Assembly: GCA_946413655.1 (NCBI GenBank)
Contig: CAMKLO010000005.1
Span: forward strand, 1 to 64,000
Direction: 5' to 3'
Origin: an uncultured Fibrobacter sp.
GTDB taxonomy: Bacteria; Fibrobacterota; Fibrobacteria; Fibrobacterales; Fibrobacteraceae
DNA length: 64,000 nt
Under the pieces are notes generated by a model. That model had not been told where the DNA came from, did not search any database, and worked only from the letters and a program-made list of their open reading frames with translations. Shown here in pieces: positions 18,501 to 25,597 of this stretch. Made by a program: the position numbers and the translations under genes. Each line of letters opens with the position of its first letter. Position 1 is the first letter of the stretch.

Positions 18501-21249
18501 CAATGTGGGCGCTATTGCTGGTGTCGATGAAGGTGCCGTGCTAGACAGTATCTTTATTCATGTAAATATGTTTGGCGCAAATGATGTCGGTGCTATTGTA
18601 GGTGCCAAAAATGGCGGAACCATCCAGCGCTCAGCTTCAAAAGGAACTGTTGAAGGTGGTGATAATGTTGGCGGACTTGCAGGTGATTTGAATAAAGTAA
18701 CCGTTTCGGATTGCTATTCCCTTGCCTACGTGTCAGGAACAAAGAATGTTGGCGGCCTAGTGGGTTATGCAAAATCGGCGACGGTTTCAAATTCTTTTGC
18801 TGCTAACAATGTCAAGGGGTCTTCGAAATGGGGTAACTTGGTGGGCGATGTTTCCGGTTCAACCTTTACGTCGGTCTATGGTGATAGTACCGCATGGTTT
18901 GTGAATGTCACGGCTGCGGGCGACCTTCGAGGAACATGGGATATGGTCCGAAAGGAAAATTACAAAAATTGGAATTTTGCCAAGACATGGAATATGCTTG
19001 CTGATTCAACGTATCCATATCTTGTTTGGAAAAAGGACCCCCTCTACGCAGATATCTATAAAGATTCGACATTGATGCGTATGACGGGCTCTGGCACAGA
19101 GAAAGACCCGTTCCTCGTCAAGACATATGCAGATTTGAAATCTATCGGATGGGGTAAGTACAAACTTTCAGCGGTTTATAGAATTGCTAATGATATTGAT
19201 GCGTCTGCATCTCAGACCGAAACTTTCCGCAATGGATACGGGAAAGGTTTCAAGCCTATTGGCAAGTATTTGTTGCTTAACGAAAACTATTTAGTAAACG
19301 ACAGCAAACAGGATACTTCTGCATTCTCGGGAAAAATTCATGGTGGTGGACATGTCATTAAAGACTTGAATGTCGGTTATGTTGATTACCTCAAATATTG
19401 GACTGGTTTTATTGATGGAATTGCTTCTTCGGGTTTGGTTGATAGTTTGTCCTTTACGGGCTATTCCATCAACGGAAAAAATGTGGGTGGCGTTACGGCC
19501 AAGAATGAGGGAACTCTTAGGGATGTGTCTATTTCAGGTCAGTTGAAAGCGGAAGAAAGTGGCGGTGGACTTGTCGTTTGGAACGAAGGTACGATTGAAA
19601 ATAGTTCGTTTAAGGGAACTATTTTGAGTACTGAAAAATATATTTCTGCATATGATTATCCTCTCGCTGGAATTGCTACTCGGAATAACGGAAAAATAAA
19701 GAATGTAAATGTTGACGCTGAAATAAAAAGCGTTTATGGGGGAGCTGGTGTTTCGTATGATAATGCCGGTTCTATTGAAAAATCGAATGTATTGGTAAAA
19801 ATGGACGTCGGCTCAGATTATGCGGGTGGTGTCGCGGCGAAGAACTTTGGAACCGTATCGGTGTGCTCTGCTTCAGTGGAAATTGTCTCGAAGGCTTCCT
19901 ACGTTGGCGGCATTGCTGGAATTGATAGCGGACTTGTTGAAACCTCGACTGCAACAGGTTCTATTTCGGCAGTTGATTATGCTGGTGGCTTGATTGGTGT
20001 CGCTCGTGGTAAGAGTATAACGAATTCCCATGCCTCCGTTAATGTTTCAGGGAAAAAATGGATTGGTGGTTTGGTTGGCGAAAACAATGTGCATATTTCA
20101 AGATCGTATGCAACGGGAAACGTTCGTGGAGCCCGTCGCGAAGGTGAAGAGTATTTATTTGCAAATGCTTATTACGCGGGTGGTTTAGTTGGCTTGAATA
20201 ACGCATCTATTGACAGTTCTTATACAACGGGTGAGTATTCATATGCAAGTGGATTTGTTGGAATGAATTTATCTAAAATTAGTACGAGCTATACTTTGGG
20301 CCGTGTAAAGGATGGTGACGGTTTTGCCGGAGTGAATAAGGGCACTATTGCTAATTCTTATTGTGCGGGCGAACAGACCTATGGAGGTTTTGTCGGTGAA
20401 AATCGAAATGGGGGCGTTATATTGAATTCCTATATAGTCACGGGAAATCAATTTGCCAGTTGGAATTATGTAAATTCTACCATCGAAAATTGCTACATGT
20501 TGGGGGCTAGTGATCAAAGAATTGCAGGTAATGAAGGTACGATAAAAGATTCCTCTAGGATCGGTTATGGATTTAGTGATTCCGAGATGAAAAAACAGGC
20601 TACTTTTGAAGGCTTCAATTTCGATTCCGTTTGGTACATTAAGGAAGGTGTGTCTTATCCGATGTTGCGTGGAATGCCGAATATCCCGTTTGCAGTGGAG
20701 GCTGAAATGAATTTCGGTGAATCGATGCGAGTGAAGGATGTTCGCGAGAGTTTGCTCGACCACGCTTTCGTGATGGATTCATCTTATGCAAAGGTGGTAA
20801 AATTTGCGTCTGTTAGCGAAAAACTGCTTGATTCTCTTGAAAAGGTTGAAGGGAAAGCTGTGGGTGAGTTTGTCATAAGTTACCGCGTCGGGATGTTGTT
20901 TGGTCAAGATACCATCTGGAGTTCTCTTGCACAAGCGAAAATTAATTTGAGTGGAAAGACGACGGATATTCGCGCTCATGAACTTGCGACGAAATCTGGT
21001 TTACGTTTCGGTGCTGTATTCCAAGACTGTAGCATTGCACTCCGTTTTGGAATCCCCGCTGCGGGTGCGGTAAAGTTCTCGCTTGTGGATATGCAGGGCC
21101 GTGTTGTCCGTGCGTTTAATCTCGGGAACCGAACCGCCGGTACACATTTTGAAACTCGTTCTGTCGAAAATTTGCCTCGCGGTCGCTACGTCGGTGTGCT
21201 GCAAGTGAACGGCAAGGCGACCGAAAAGACGATGCTCTTGAAAAAGTAA
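15562..21249 (+). CDS. Large secreted GLUG-repeat protein with sorting tail
   Basis: AGGAG lies 6 nt before the ATG, directly after the FISUMP stop. A long n-region signal peptide ends near SFAANG. Four blocks open with 'G.GT.(K/A).PF.I..YEDLK.IG' near residues 35, 560, 855 and 1175. Each is followed by many 'VGGIVGE', 'GGLVGYA', 'NSYA.G.V.G' GLUG-type turns, as expected of a right-handed beta-helix. The C-terminus ('KFSLVDMQGRVVRAFNLGN..LPRGRYVGVLQVNGKATEKTMLLKK') resembles type IX secretion tails. Unlike the GLUG protein at 5218 it has no InlB repeats and no Ser-rich linker. An adhesin or surface scaffold is an inference. Confidence 0.9.
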   Translation: MLFKPMRKTMKPRFIFTVVLSLFAIHSFAANGSMKGDGSATSPFQIEDYEDLKAIGKGAYLYSLDYVLTKDIDASASKNEMCNEDGCNGFISIGKYKDAADSIIFWGNIDGQNHTISDLTIWLPCENDVAFISYLGGSVSNLKFDRIHVTGRVTESNFVASVAAKQMGTIRNVHVTNGFVQGQNYVGGIVGEGTRRYDENAIIDSVSFQGDIKGSQRVGGIVGETDMDVLRAETDVNIVVMDQDAGGIVGYLTGHVFQSRSSGTITPDAYEVDEVGGIAGYSKGGISECVSTMDLIRSGSFYLDESIGGIVGEGGLVSASYALGTVEGKRYVGGIAGNGAVEYSYAMGTVHGSEYVGGLVGYGTVRNSYAANIVQGDSRVGGLIGMAADTVVSSYWNTDISGLDTSAGGTGLTTAKMMKFSSFAGWDTLGYNEYVIDGTDTCDYYKDFGVCYSPTGKFIRHWAIDEGKSFPYLANHPFLKKTLVPIAVPTVAAKWQEIPVVASLMKVDGELVGKWLGWAKPNMPGDPIERDSLYYGYRIGVVAGKDTIWGTSSYMAVPNKIEISSFEELQKIGNDIAYPLTANYELIKDIDASGSNFKPIGDGVHAFSGMFDGKNHTISNLTIDEPNRDFTGMFGYTQMARIKNLTLKNAKVTGSWYVGALGGEMKRTVVKNVVSLNGDVVGDSYVGGLIGSAREDSIEVVATTGNVTGVEGVGGLIGASSSVLRDAFAIDVVKGHEPVAGAIAHMQHFDITPVVERVYSASMLKAFKASGIIASDFWWSGDPEYCFFDSTVAKIASGGLSTNAMLKKTTYETFDFENVWEIQEGKSYPYFKGMDPMLPGMLKDDGKVNVLAGFGTEKSPYKISTYEDLKLIGKHEYATNLYYKLSGNINAYASLNENCNAGVCKGFEPIPEFSGTFIGGGRIIGNLNINRPDEDSVGLFRVLTSTAKVTGIVVDSSSNFTGDNFDTQRKTFKPIIRGKNNVGAIAGVDEGAVLDSIFIHVNMFGANDVGAIVGAKNGGTIQRSASKGTVEGGDNVGGLAGDLNKVTVSDCYSLAYVSGTKNVGGLVGYAKSATVSNSFAANNVKGSSKWGNLVGDVSGSTFTSVYGDSTAWFVNVTAAGDLRGTWDMVRKENYKNWNFAKTWNMLADSTYPYLVWKKDPLYADIYKDSTLMRMTGSGTEKDPFLVKTYADLKSIGWGKYKLSAVYRIANDIDASASQTETFRNGYGKGFKPIGKYLLLNENYLVNDSKQDTSAFSGKIHGGGHVIKDLNVGYVDYLKYWTGFIDGIASSGLVDSLSFTGYSINGKNVGGVTAKNEGTLRDVSISGQLKAEESGGGLVVWNEGTIENSSFKGTILSTEKYISAYDYPLAGIATRNNGKIKNVNVDAEIKSVYGGAGVSYDNAGSIEKSNVLVKMDVGSDYAGGVAAKNFGTVSVCSASVEIVSKASYVGGIAGIDSGLVETSTATGSISAVDYAGGLIGVARGKSITNSHASVNVSGKKWIGGLVGENNVHISRSYATGNVRGARREGEEYLFANAYYAGGLVGLNNASIDSSYTTGEYSYASGFVGMNLSKISTSYTLGRVKDGDGFAGVNKGTIANSYCAGEQTYGGFVGENRNGGVILNSYIVTGNQFASWNYVNSTIENCYMLGASDQRIAGNEGTIKDSSRIGYGFSDSEMKKQATFEGFNFDSVWYIKEGVSYPMLRGMPNIPFAVEAEMNFGESMRVKDVRESLLDHAFVMDSSYAKVVKFASVSEKLLDSLEKVEGKAVGEFVISYRVGMLFGQDTIWSSLAQAKINLSGKTTDIRAHELATKSGLRFGAVFQDCSIALRFGIPAAGAVKFSLVDMQGRVVRAFNLGNRTAGTHFETRSVENLPRGRYVGVLQVNGKATEKTMLLKK

Positions 21250-21272
21250 ACTCTTACACCTTCGAAGAAAGT

Positions 21273-21302
21273 CCCGTAATTGTGTTGCGGGCCTTTTTCT
21301 TC
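21273..21302 (+). terminator. Terminator after GLUG gene
   Basis: CCCGTAA-TTGTG-TTGCGGG followed by CCTTTTTCTTC: 7-bp stem with one wobble, 24 nt after the stop codon. Confidence 0.7.
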
Positions 21303-21310
21303 GGTACTGT

Positions 21311-21349
21311 AAAAAACAAAAAACCTCGCATTTCTGCGAGGCTTTTTTG
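21311..21349. terminator. Bidirectional terminator between GLUG gene and tRNA-His
   Basis: CCTCGCA-TTTC-TGCGAGG is flanked by CTTTTTT on the plus side and by an A-run (AAAAAACAAAAAA) that becomes a T-run on the minus side. It can end both the plus-strand GLUG transcript and the minus-strand tRNA-His transcript. The stem is perfect and the sequence nearly identical to 13037. Confidence 0.75.
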
Positions 21350-21351
21350 CG

Positions 21352-21426
21352 GGTGGATGACCGGACTCGAACCGGCAACATCCAGAATCACAATCTGGGA
21401 CTCTAACCAATTGAGCTACATCCACC
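21352..21426 (-). tRNA. tRNA-His (GTG anticodon)
   Basis: The minus strand folds as a cloverleaf. The acceptor is GTGGATG/CATCCAC, the D arm is GCTC..GAGT, the anticodon loop TTGTGAT carries GTG, and the T arm is GCCGG-TTCGAGT-CCGGT. The extra 5' G (-1, complement of 21426) pairs with C73, the identity mark of tRNA-His. The 3' CCA is not encoded. It stands alone and is followed by the bidirectional hairpin. Confidence 0.95.
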
Positions 21427-21518
21427 ATGTAGCGAGACCAAATATAAAAAAGCCACCCCAAATTTCAAGGGATGGCGGTAACTTTTTTCCAAAAAAACCG
21501 TATTTGCGGCGCAAACGG

Positions 21519-21875
21519 TTACTTTTTCTGCATGATTCTGAGGAAGTTGGCGCGTTTGAAGTCGTTCCTGTGCTCCATGCAGAAGCGCGGGTAAACGTAT
21601 TGCTTCGGGAAAATGCGGATGGTGAAGGTGTTGTCGCAACCGTCGAGGCAGCACTTGAATTCCAGGTCCATGGCTTCGGCGTAGTTGTGGCGGAAGATGA
21701 TGTTCTTGGATTCGATGTTCTCGATATCTTTTTTCTGCTTCTGGCGCTGCTTGATGTCGCGGTGCAGTTCGCAGTACTTGGCAATCGGGTGGCCCCAGAA
21801 TTCGCGGCCGCAGCCGGGTTCCTGGCAAACTTTGAGCTTGATGCGCTTTTTCTTTTTGTACTTAGGTAATTGCAT
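21519..21875 (-). CDS. Small zinc-finger-like hypothetical protein
   Basis: A 118-aa basic protein, not recognised by name. It has two similar Cys/His clusters: 'VCQEPGCGREFWG..AKYCELH' (about 16-38) and 'KCCLDGCDNTFTI..PRFCMEH' (about 74-101). Both have the pattern C-x4-C..C-x2-H, consistent with two zinc-binding knuckles. GAGGT sits 6 nt before the ATG and a TATCTTTA promoter box lies further up (21894-21901). The gene stands alone, convergent with nothing and divergent from the metallo-beta-lactamase gene. A nucleic-acid-binding role is only a guess from basicity and zinc-knuckle-like spacing. Confidence 0.75.
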   Translation of the reverse strand: MQLPKYKKKKRIKLKVCQEPGCGREFWGHPIAKYCELHRDIKQRQKQKKDIENIESKNIIFRHNYAEAMDLEFKCCLDGCDNTFTIRIFPKQYVYPRFCMEHRNDFKRANFLRIMQKK

Positions 21876-21893
21876 AGTGACCTCGATTAGTGG

Positions 21894-21901
21894 TAAAGAT
21901 A
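21894..21901 (-). promoter_or_regulatory. -7 type promoter box TATCTTTA
   Basis: Minus-strand TATCTTTA lies 18 nt before the ATG of the zinc-finger-like gene. The same octamer occurs before purA and before the minus-strand gene at 31243. Confidence 0.45.
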
Positions 21902-22010
21902 ATAAAAAAAGGGATTTTTGTAAAAAACTTCAATTTTGTTGTGGAAATTTTGGTCAAAATTCCTGAAAAAAGCGTGTTATATAAGAGGAACTTTCAAAAA
22001 AAGGATGCTT

Positions 22011-22850
22011 ATGAAAGGAATTTGGACTTTAGTCGTGGCTGTATCGGTAATTTTCGTCGGTTGCATGTACGTGAGCGGAACTCCGGAGGGAGATTCGTCC
22101 GTGAGGCTAACGGCGGTGGATGTGGGGCAGGGGCTTGCGGTGCTTCTGGAACGGGAGGGGCGTTTTGCACTTTACGATTTCGGGCCGGATTCGGTGGGAG
22201 TGGTGGATACGCTTTTGAATCGCGGGGCGGATACGCTGGAATGGGTGGTGCTGAGCCATTTTCATCGCGACCATATTGGCGGGTTCATGGAACTCGTCGG
22301 GCGGGGCGTTTTTGTGCGGCGGCTTTACGTGGGGCCGGATTTGTCGAGCAGTTTTTTTCGTGACAGTGTCTATCGCGTGGCGGGTCGGTTGGCTATACCG
22401 GTGGATACGCTTGTGCGTGGGGAGCGTGTCTGGTTTGGCGGGGCGCGGTTTGACGTGCTTTGGCCGACGGATTACGCGAAGGTGGAGGGGAACGGGGCGA
22501 GTTTGGTGTTGCTCGGGCGCTATGGCGAGGCGCGGGTGCTGTTGACGGGCGACTTGGATTCGCTTGGCGAGCGGCGGTTGCTGGAGATGAACCCGACGCT
22601 TTCGGCGGAACTTTTGCAGGTCGGGCATCACGGGTCGGCAGGGAGCAGCACGCTCAAGTTCTTGTCGCAGGTGGCGCCGAAGTATGCATTTGTGAGCGTG
22701 GGGGCGGGGAACAGTTATGGGCACCCGGTAGAGTCTGTTGTTCGTAAACTGAACTTGGTGCTTGGGGATTCGGCGAAGTTGTTCCGCACGGATTTGCGGG
22801 GGAGCGTTGCTTTTGAATTGGATTCGGCGATGGGTGTGGTGGTGCCGTAG
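22011..22850 (+). CDS. ComEC-type metallo-beta-lactamase lipoprotein
   Basis: The ATG at 22011 (MKGIWTLVV..) has AAAAGG 6 nt upstream and begins a lipoprotein signal with lipobox FVGC. The track start at 21936 adds an unlikely hydrophilic leader. The body is a metallo-hydrolase: 'VDVGQGLAVLL', 'LSHFHRDHIGG' (HxHxDH), 'LLTGDLD' and 'VGHHGSAGSS', in the order seen in the C-terminal domain of ComEC/Rec2. Here it is a free lipoprotein of 279 aa with no competence membrane domain. That architecture would place a nuclease-like hydrolase in the periplasm or at the cell surface. The substrate is not shown. Codon use is strikingly G-rich compared with neighbours. Confidence 0.85.
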   Translation: MKGIWTLVVAVSVIFVGCMYVSGTPEGDSSVRLTAVDVGQGLAVLLEREGRFALYDFGPDSVGVVDTLLNRGADTLEWVVLSHFHRDHIGGFMELVGRGVFVRRLYVGPDLSSSFFRDSVYRVAGRLAIPVDTLVRGERVWFGGARFDVLWPTDYAKVEGNGASLVLLGRYGEARVLLTGDLDSLGERRLLEMNPTLSAELLQVGHHGSAGSSTLKFLSQVAPKYAFVSVGAGNSYGHPVESVVRKLNLVLGDSAKLFRTDLRGSVAFELDSAMGVVVP

Positions 22851-22920
22851 GGGAATGGGGGGGTGAGGTATGGGCACGCTCCCTTCGGTCGCTTTGGGCT
22901 ATGAGGTTATAGGAGGCTTT

Positions 22921-22949
22921 GTCATTCCCGCCACTGAGCAGGAATCACC
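22921..22949. repeat. REP-like palindrome
   Basis: GTCATTCCCGCCACTGAGCAGGAATCACC is an imperfect palindrome of the same class as 48611. It lies in the 201-bp gap before the TIM-barrel gene. Confidence 0.75.
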
Positions 22950-22987
22950 TTCTTGTCGAGCACGCTTCCTACTTCCGGTTATCTTCT

Positions 22988-23015
22988 CTAAGTTCTAGGC
23001 TCTAAGTTCTAAGTT
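22988..23015 (+). repeat. Heptanucleotide tract (CTAAGTT)n
   Basis: Four exact 7-nt steps: CTAAGTT, CTAGGCT, CTAAGTT, CTAAGTT, then CTTTTTA. The tract runs straight into TATATATTG, a likely promoter region, and the gene start at 23052. Confidence 0.85.
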
Positions 23016-23051
23016 CTTTTTATATATTGATTCCGCAATTTCGAGAGGTTT

Positions 23052-24764
23052 ATGGTTCACAAGATTCACATACCGGTCATGGGAATTTGCTATACGGCGG
23101 ACACGCCGATTCGCGTGGCTCATTTTGGCATTACGTCCGTGATTTCGCTTGTCGATGATGGGCTTCTTGAAGAATACCGCATGGCTTATGCAGAACGCCT
23201 GGGACTTGACTTGGGTTCTCCGCAGACGGCCCGGATTGGGCGCATCCGTTCTTATTTGGATTTTGTGGCAGACGAGGTGGAGCGCAAGTTCAATAGGCTT
23301 TGTGCGGGGCGGTTTGATGGCGGGAGCGATAAGGATCTGTATTTTTTGATGCTTCCGTTGGATTCGCCGCTCCGCGTGGAATATGATGGAGTTTTTGCAA
23401 AGACGGGGCTTGCACGGCTTGCCGCCGAGGCTGCGCTCACCGAGAAGATGGAACCGGGCGAAATCCAGGCGAATATCATGGTGGGGTTGAATCACGAGGA
23501 GGCGGCGTTCGATGCGGTTCGCGGCTTTGCTGCCTCGAAGGTGAAGGGCTCGCTTGTGCTGAGTGCGGGCGTGAATTTGGCTGTATTCGAGGAAATCGCG
23601 AAATGCAAGGACTTTTACAGGACGGCGACGCATGTGCCTACGAAGAAAGTTATCCTTAAGGTTTCAGATTACCGTTCGGCGCTTGTTCAGGGGCGCTATT
23701 TGGCGAAAAAGGGCGTGGAGGTTTATGAATACCGCATTGAATCCGGCGTGAACTGTGGCGGCCATGCGTTCTTTGAGTCGAAAAAATTGCTGCTTGACGT
23801 TGTCCGTGAATTTGTCGAAAAACGCGAAGAATTGTTTGAAACTACGCGTGCGATGATAGCGAAGTTCGCATCGTCTAGTGCGGCTGTAAATGCGCCGGTG
23901 CAAATGATTGTTCCGCCGCCGTCTCCAGCCCGCATTACGGCTCAGGGTGGACTTTGCTCTCCCGAAGATATCGAAAAAGTCATGTCGTTTGGAATTGACG
24001 GTGTGGGTGTCGGGACTCCGTTTTTACTTGTGCCGCAGGCGACAAGTGTCGATAAAGAAACGCGGAGTTTGCTAGTAGCTGCAAAGCCTGAAGATGTCTA
24101 TATAAGCAATGCTTCGCCACTTGAAATTCCGTTCGTGAATTTGCGGACTTCAACTGCTGCGGAACTTTGTCAGGAAAAAATTCGGGAGTATTTTGCCCCG
24201 CAAGGGGAAAAATCCGGGGCGCCGGAATTGAAACCGGGATTCCCGTGCTGTCAGCATTACCTTTGCCGTGCGGTACCTGGCTTTGACCATCCAGTTTGCA
24301 TGGCATCCCGCGAGTACGTGATGCATCGCCTGGCCGAAATCGACAAGCTGGAACGCGATGAACTCGCGGCTTCTTGTTATCCTGAAGAGGTTGCTGGCCT
24401 CGATAAGCTCCATAAAGATGTTGCAAAAATTCATGGAAAGTATAATGACCTTCGCCGAAAAACATTGGAACGCGAATGCATCTGTCGTTTTCTCGGAAAT
24501 GCGGGCCGTGAAGAAATCCGCGAGAAAAGTCCGTCTCTCCATTACCAGCCGGAGTGTGTCGCTGTCGCCCGCGGTTCGCAACCCGCCCGCGTGCGTGAAC
24601 CCGTAACCATTTGCCCGAATCCGGACATCGGCTACTTTGACCGTGAATATACGCTGTTCGAAATGATGCGCCACCTCTACGGCACCGGCCCGCGCCTTAC
24701 GCCCAAAGACAAACCGAGCGCATTTGAGGTTGAAGAAAAAATTTTAAAGTCGGTGACTTGTTAA
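23052..24764 (+). CDS. TIM-barrel protein, nitronate-monooxygenase-like, with Cys-rich tail
   Basis: I cannot name this 570-aa protein with certainty. GAGAGG lies 4 nt before the ATG. The first ~350 residues read like an FMN-type (beta/alpha)8 barrel: 'MGICYTADTPIRVAHFGITSV' at the start, 'ESGVNCGGHAF' (compare the EAGGH of nitronate monooxygenases) near 235-245, and 'AQGGLCSPEDIEKVMSFGIDGVGVGTPFL' near 298-326, the usual phosphate-binding end of such barrels. The remaining ~200 residues hold paired cysteines ('PCCQHYLCR', 'HPVC', 'ECICRF'), which could bind a metal or iron-sulfur cluster. Substrate and pathway are unknown. Its stop codon overlaps that of the convergent thioesterase gene. Confidence 0.7.
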   Translation: MVHKIHIPVMGICYTADTPIRVAHFGITSVISLVDDGLLEEYRMAYAERLGLDLGSPQTARIGRIRSYLDFVADEVERKFNRLCAGRFDGGSDKDLYFLMLPLDSPLRVEYDGVFAKTGLARLAAEAALTEKMEPGEIQANIMVGLNHEEAAFDAVRGFAASKVKGSLVLSAGVNLAVFEEIAKCKDFYRTATHVPTKKVILKVSDYRSALVQGRYLAKKGVEVYEYRIESGVNCGGHAFFESKKLLLDVVREFVEKREELFETTRAMIAKFASSSAAVNAPVQMIVPPPSPARITAQGGLCSPEDIEKVMSFGIDGVGVGTPFLLVPQATSVDKETRSLLVAAKPEDVYISNASPLEIPFVNLRTSTAAELCQEKIREYFAPQGEKSGAPELKPGFPCCQHYLCRAVPGFDHPVCMASREYVMHRLAEIDKLERDELAASCYPEEVAGLDKLHKDVAKIHGKYNDLRRKTLERECICRFLGNAGREEIREKSPSLHYQPECVAVARGSQPARVREPVTICPNPDIGYFDREYTLFEMMRHLYGTGPRLTPKDKPSAFEVEEKILKSVTC

Positions 24765-25507
24765 TCCGCGAATCCGATTCTCGCTTGGAAGTGGCATTGC
24801 GTCATGTCGTCGGCGTTCATTCCGAAAATGTAGGCGTGGTGGTTCGTGTTCTTGAACCGCACGATATTCACCTTGCCGCCGAGCGGAATCTGTGAAATGT
24901 AATTTATCTGTATTGAGCGGATTCTGCGGCTTTTAATTTCTTGCGGGTCGAGCGTGTCCGTGACCCAATCGACATAGCGGCAGTGGTTCACGTGGTTGTT
25001 CATGTCGAGGTCGCTGTATTTCGCCATTTCGGTACGCACAATCTTGGGCTCGATTTGCGGGTCGAGTATGTCCATCATCTCGGGGAGCGCGTTCTTCCCT
25101 TGAATGAGCGGAATCGGGTAGGGCGAGTTTGCCGGGTTTTCGGACTTGCCGGTTTTCATGTTCACCAAGAGCCACGACGATGTCGCCTGTGCGATGGAAT
25201 GCCCTTGCGCATCGAGGACGGAGTAGTCCTTGAGATAGACTTTGTCCTTGATGATGTCTTTTGCCCACGTGGAGATGGAGAGCTTTTCGCCCCACACCGG
25301 GTGGTGCAACAGGCGAATCTTCATGCGCGTGATGACCGTGGTGTAGCCTGCCTTCATCATCTTCCAGATGCCGAATCCGTTTTGCTCGGCATCGGCGATG
25401 GCGGTTTCTTCCATGAATAGGAATAGGTTTGAAAGTTTGAGTCGGCTGTGGTGGTCGCAGTCCGAGAAACGTACTTCAAAGTTTTTTGTGGTTACTTCCT
25501 GTTCCAT
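24761..25507 (-). CDS. Acyl-ACP thioesterase
   Basis: A 248-aa double hot-dog-fold protein that would hydrolyse acyl-ACP to free fatty acid in the cytoplasm. It shows 'FEVRFSDCDHHSRLKLSNLFLFMEE' at the start, 'SISTWAKDI' in the first hot dog, and 'DLDMNNHVNHCRYVDWV' in the second, where the Asn/His of the FatA/FatB/PF01643 catalytic set sit. The ATG at 25507 has GTGAGG 6 nt upstream; the track's GTG (25519) is the Shine-Dalgarno itself. It is convergent with the TIM-barrel gene, with a TTAA stop overlap, and divergent from aroA. Confidence 0.85.
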   Translation of the reverse strand: MEQEVTTKNFEVRFSDCDHHSRLKLSNLFLFMEETAIADAEQNGFGIWKMMKAGYTTVITRMKIRLLHHPVWGEKLSISTWAKDIIKDKVYLKDYSVLDAQGHSIAQATSSWLLVNMKTGKSENPANSPYPIPLIQGKNALPEMMDILDPQIEPKIVRTEMAKYSDLDMNNHVNHCRYVDWVTDTLDPQEIKSRRIRSIQINYISQIPLGGKVNIVRFKNTNHHAYIFGMNADDMTQCHFQARIGFAD

Positions 25508-25582
25508 GGTTATCCTCACGTAGTTTATTGAATTTTGGCGTGGCTTTCGTCACATGCGAACGAATCCGTGTTAATAAAAATG

Positions 25583-25590
25583 TATAATTT
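25583..25590 (+). promoter_or_regulatory. Promoter box TATAATTT before aroA
   Basis: TATAATTT ends 7 nt before the ATG at 25598, with no Shine-Dalgarno between them. This suggests a leaderless or nearly leaderless aroA transcript. Confidence 0.4.
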
Positions 25591-25597
25591 TTCTTGT

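Noticed and set aside
21282-21869. 195-aa plus ORF across the tRNA region
   Set aside because: Runs through a terminator and tRNA-His and is antisense to a better-supported gene with a Shine-Dalgarno.
22107-22877. 256-aa minus-strand ORF
   Set aside because: Antisense of the metallo-beta-lactamase gene; His/Pro/Arg-rich shadow caused by high GC.
22988-23015. Short direct repeats as a possible CRISPR
   Set aside because: 7-nt unspaced units, no spacers, no cas genes.
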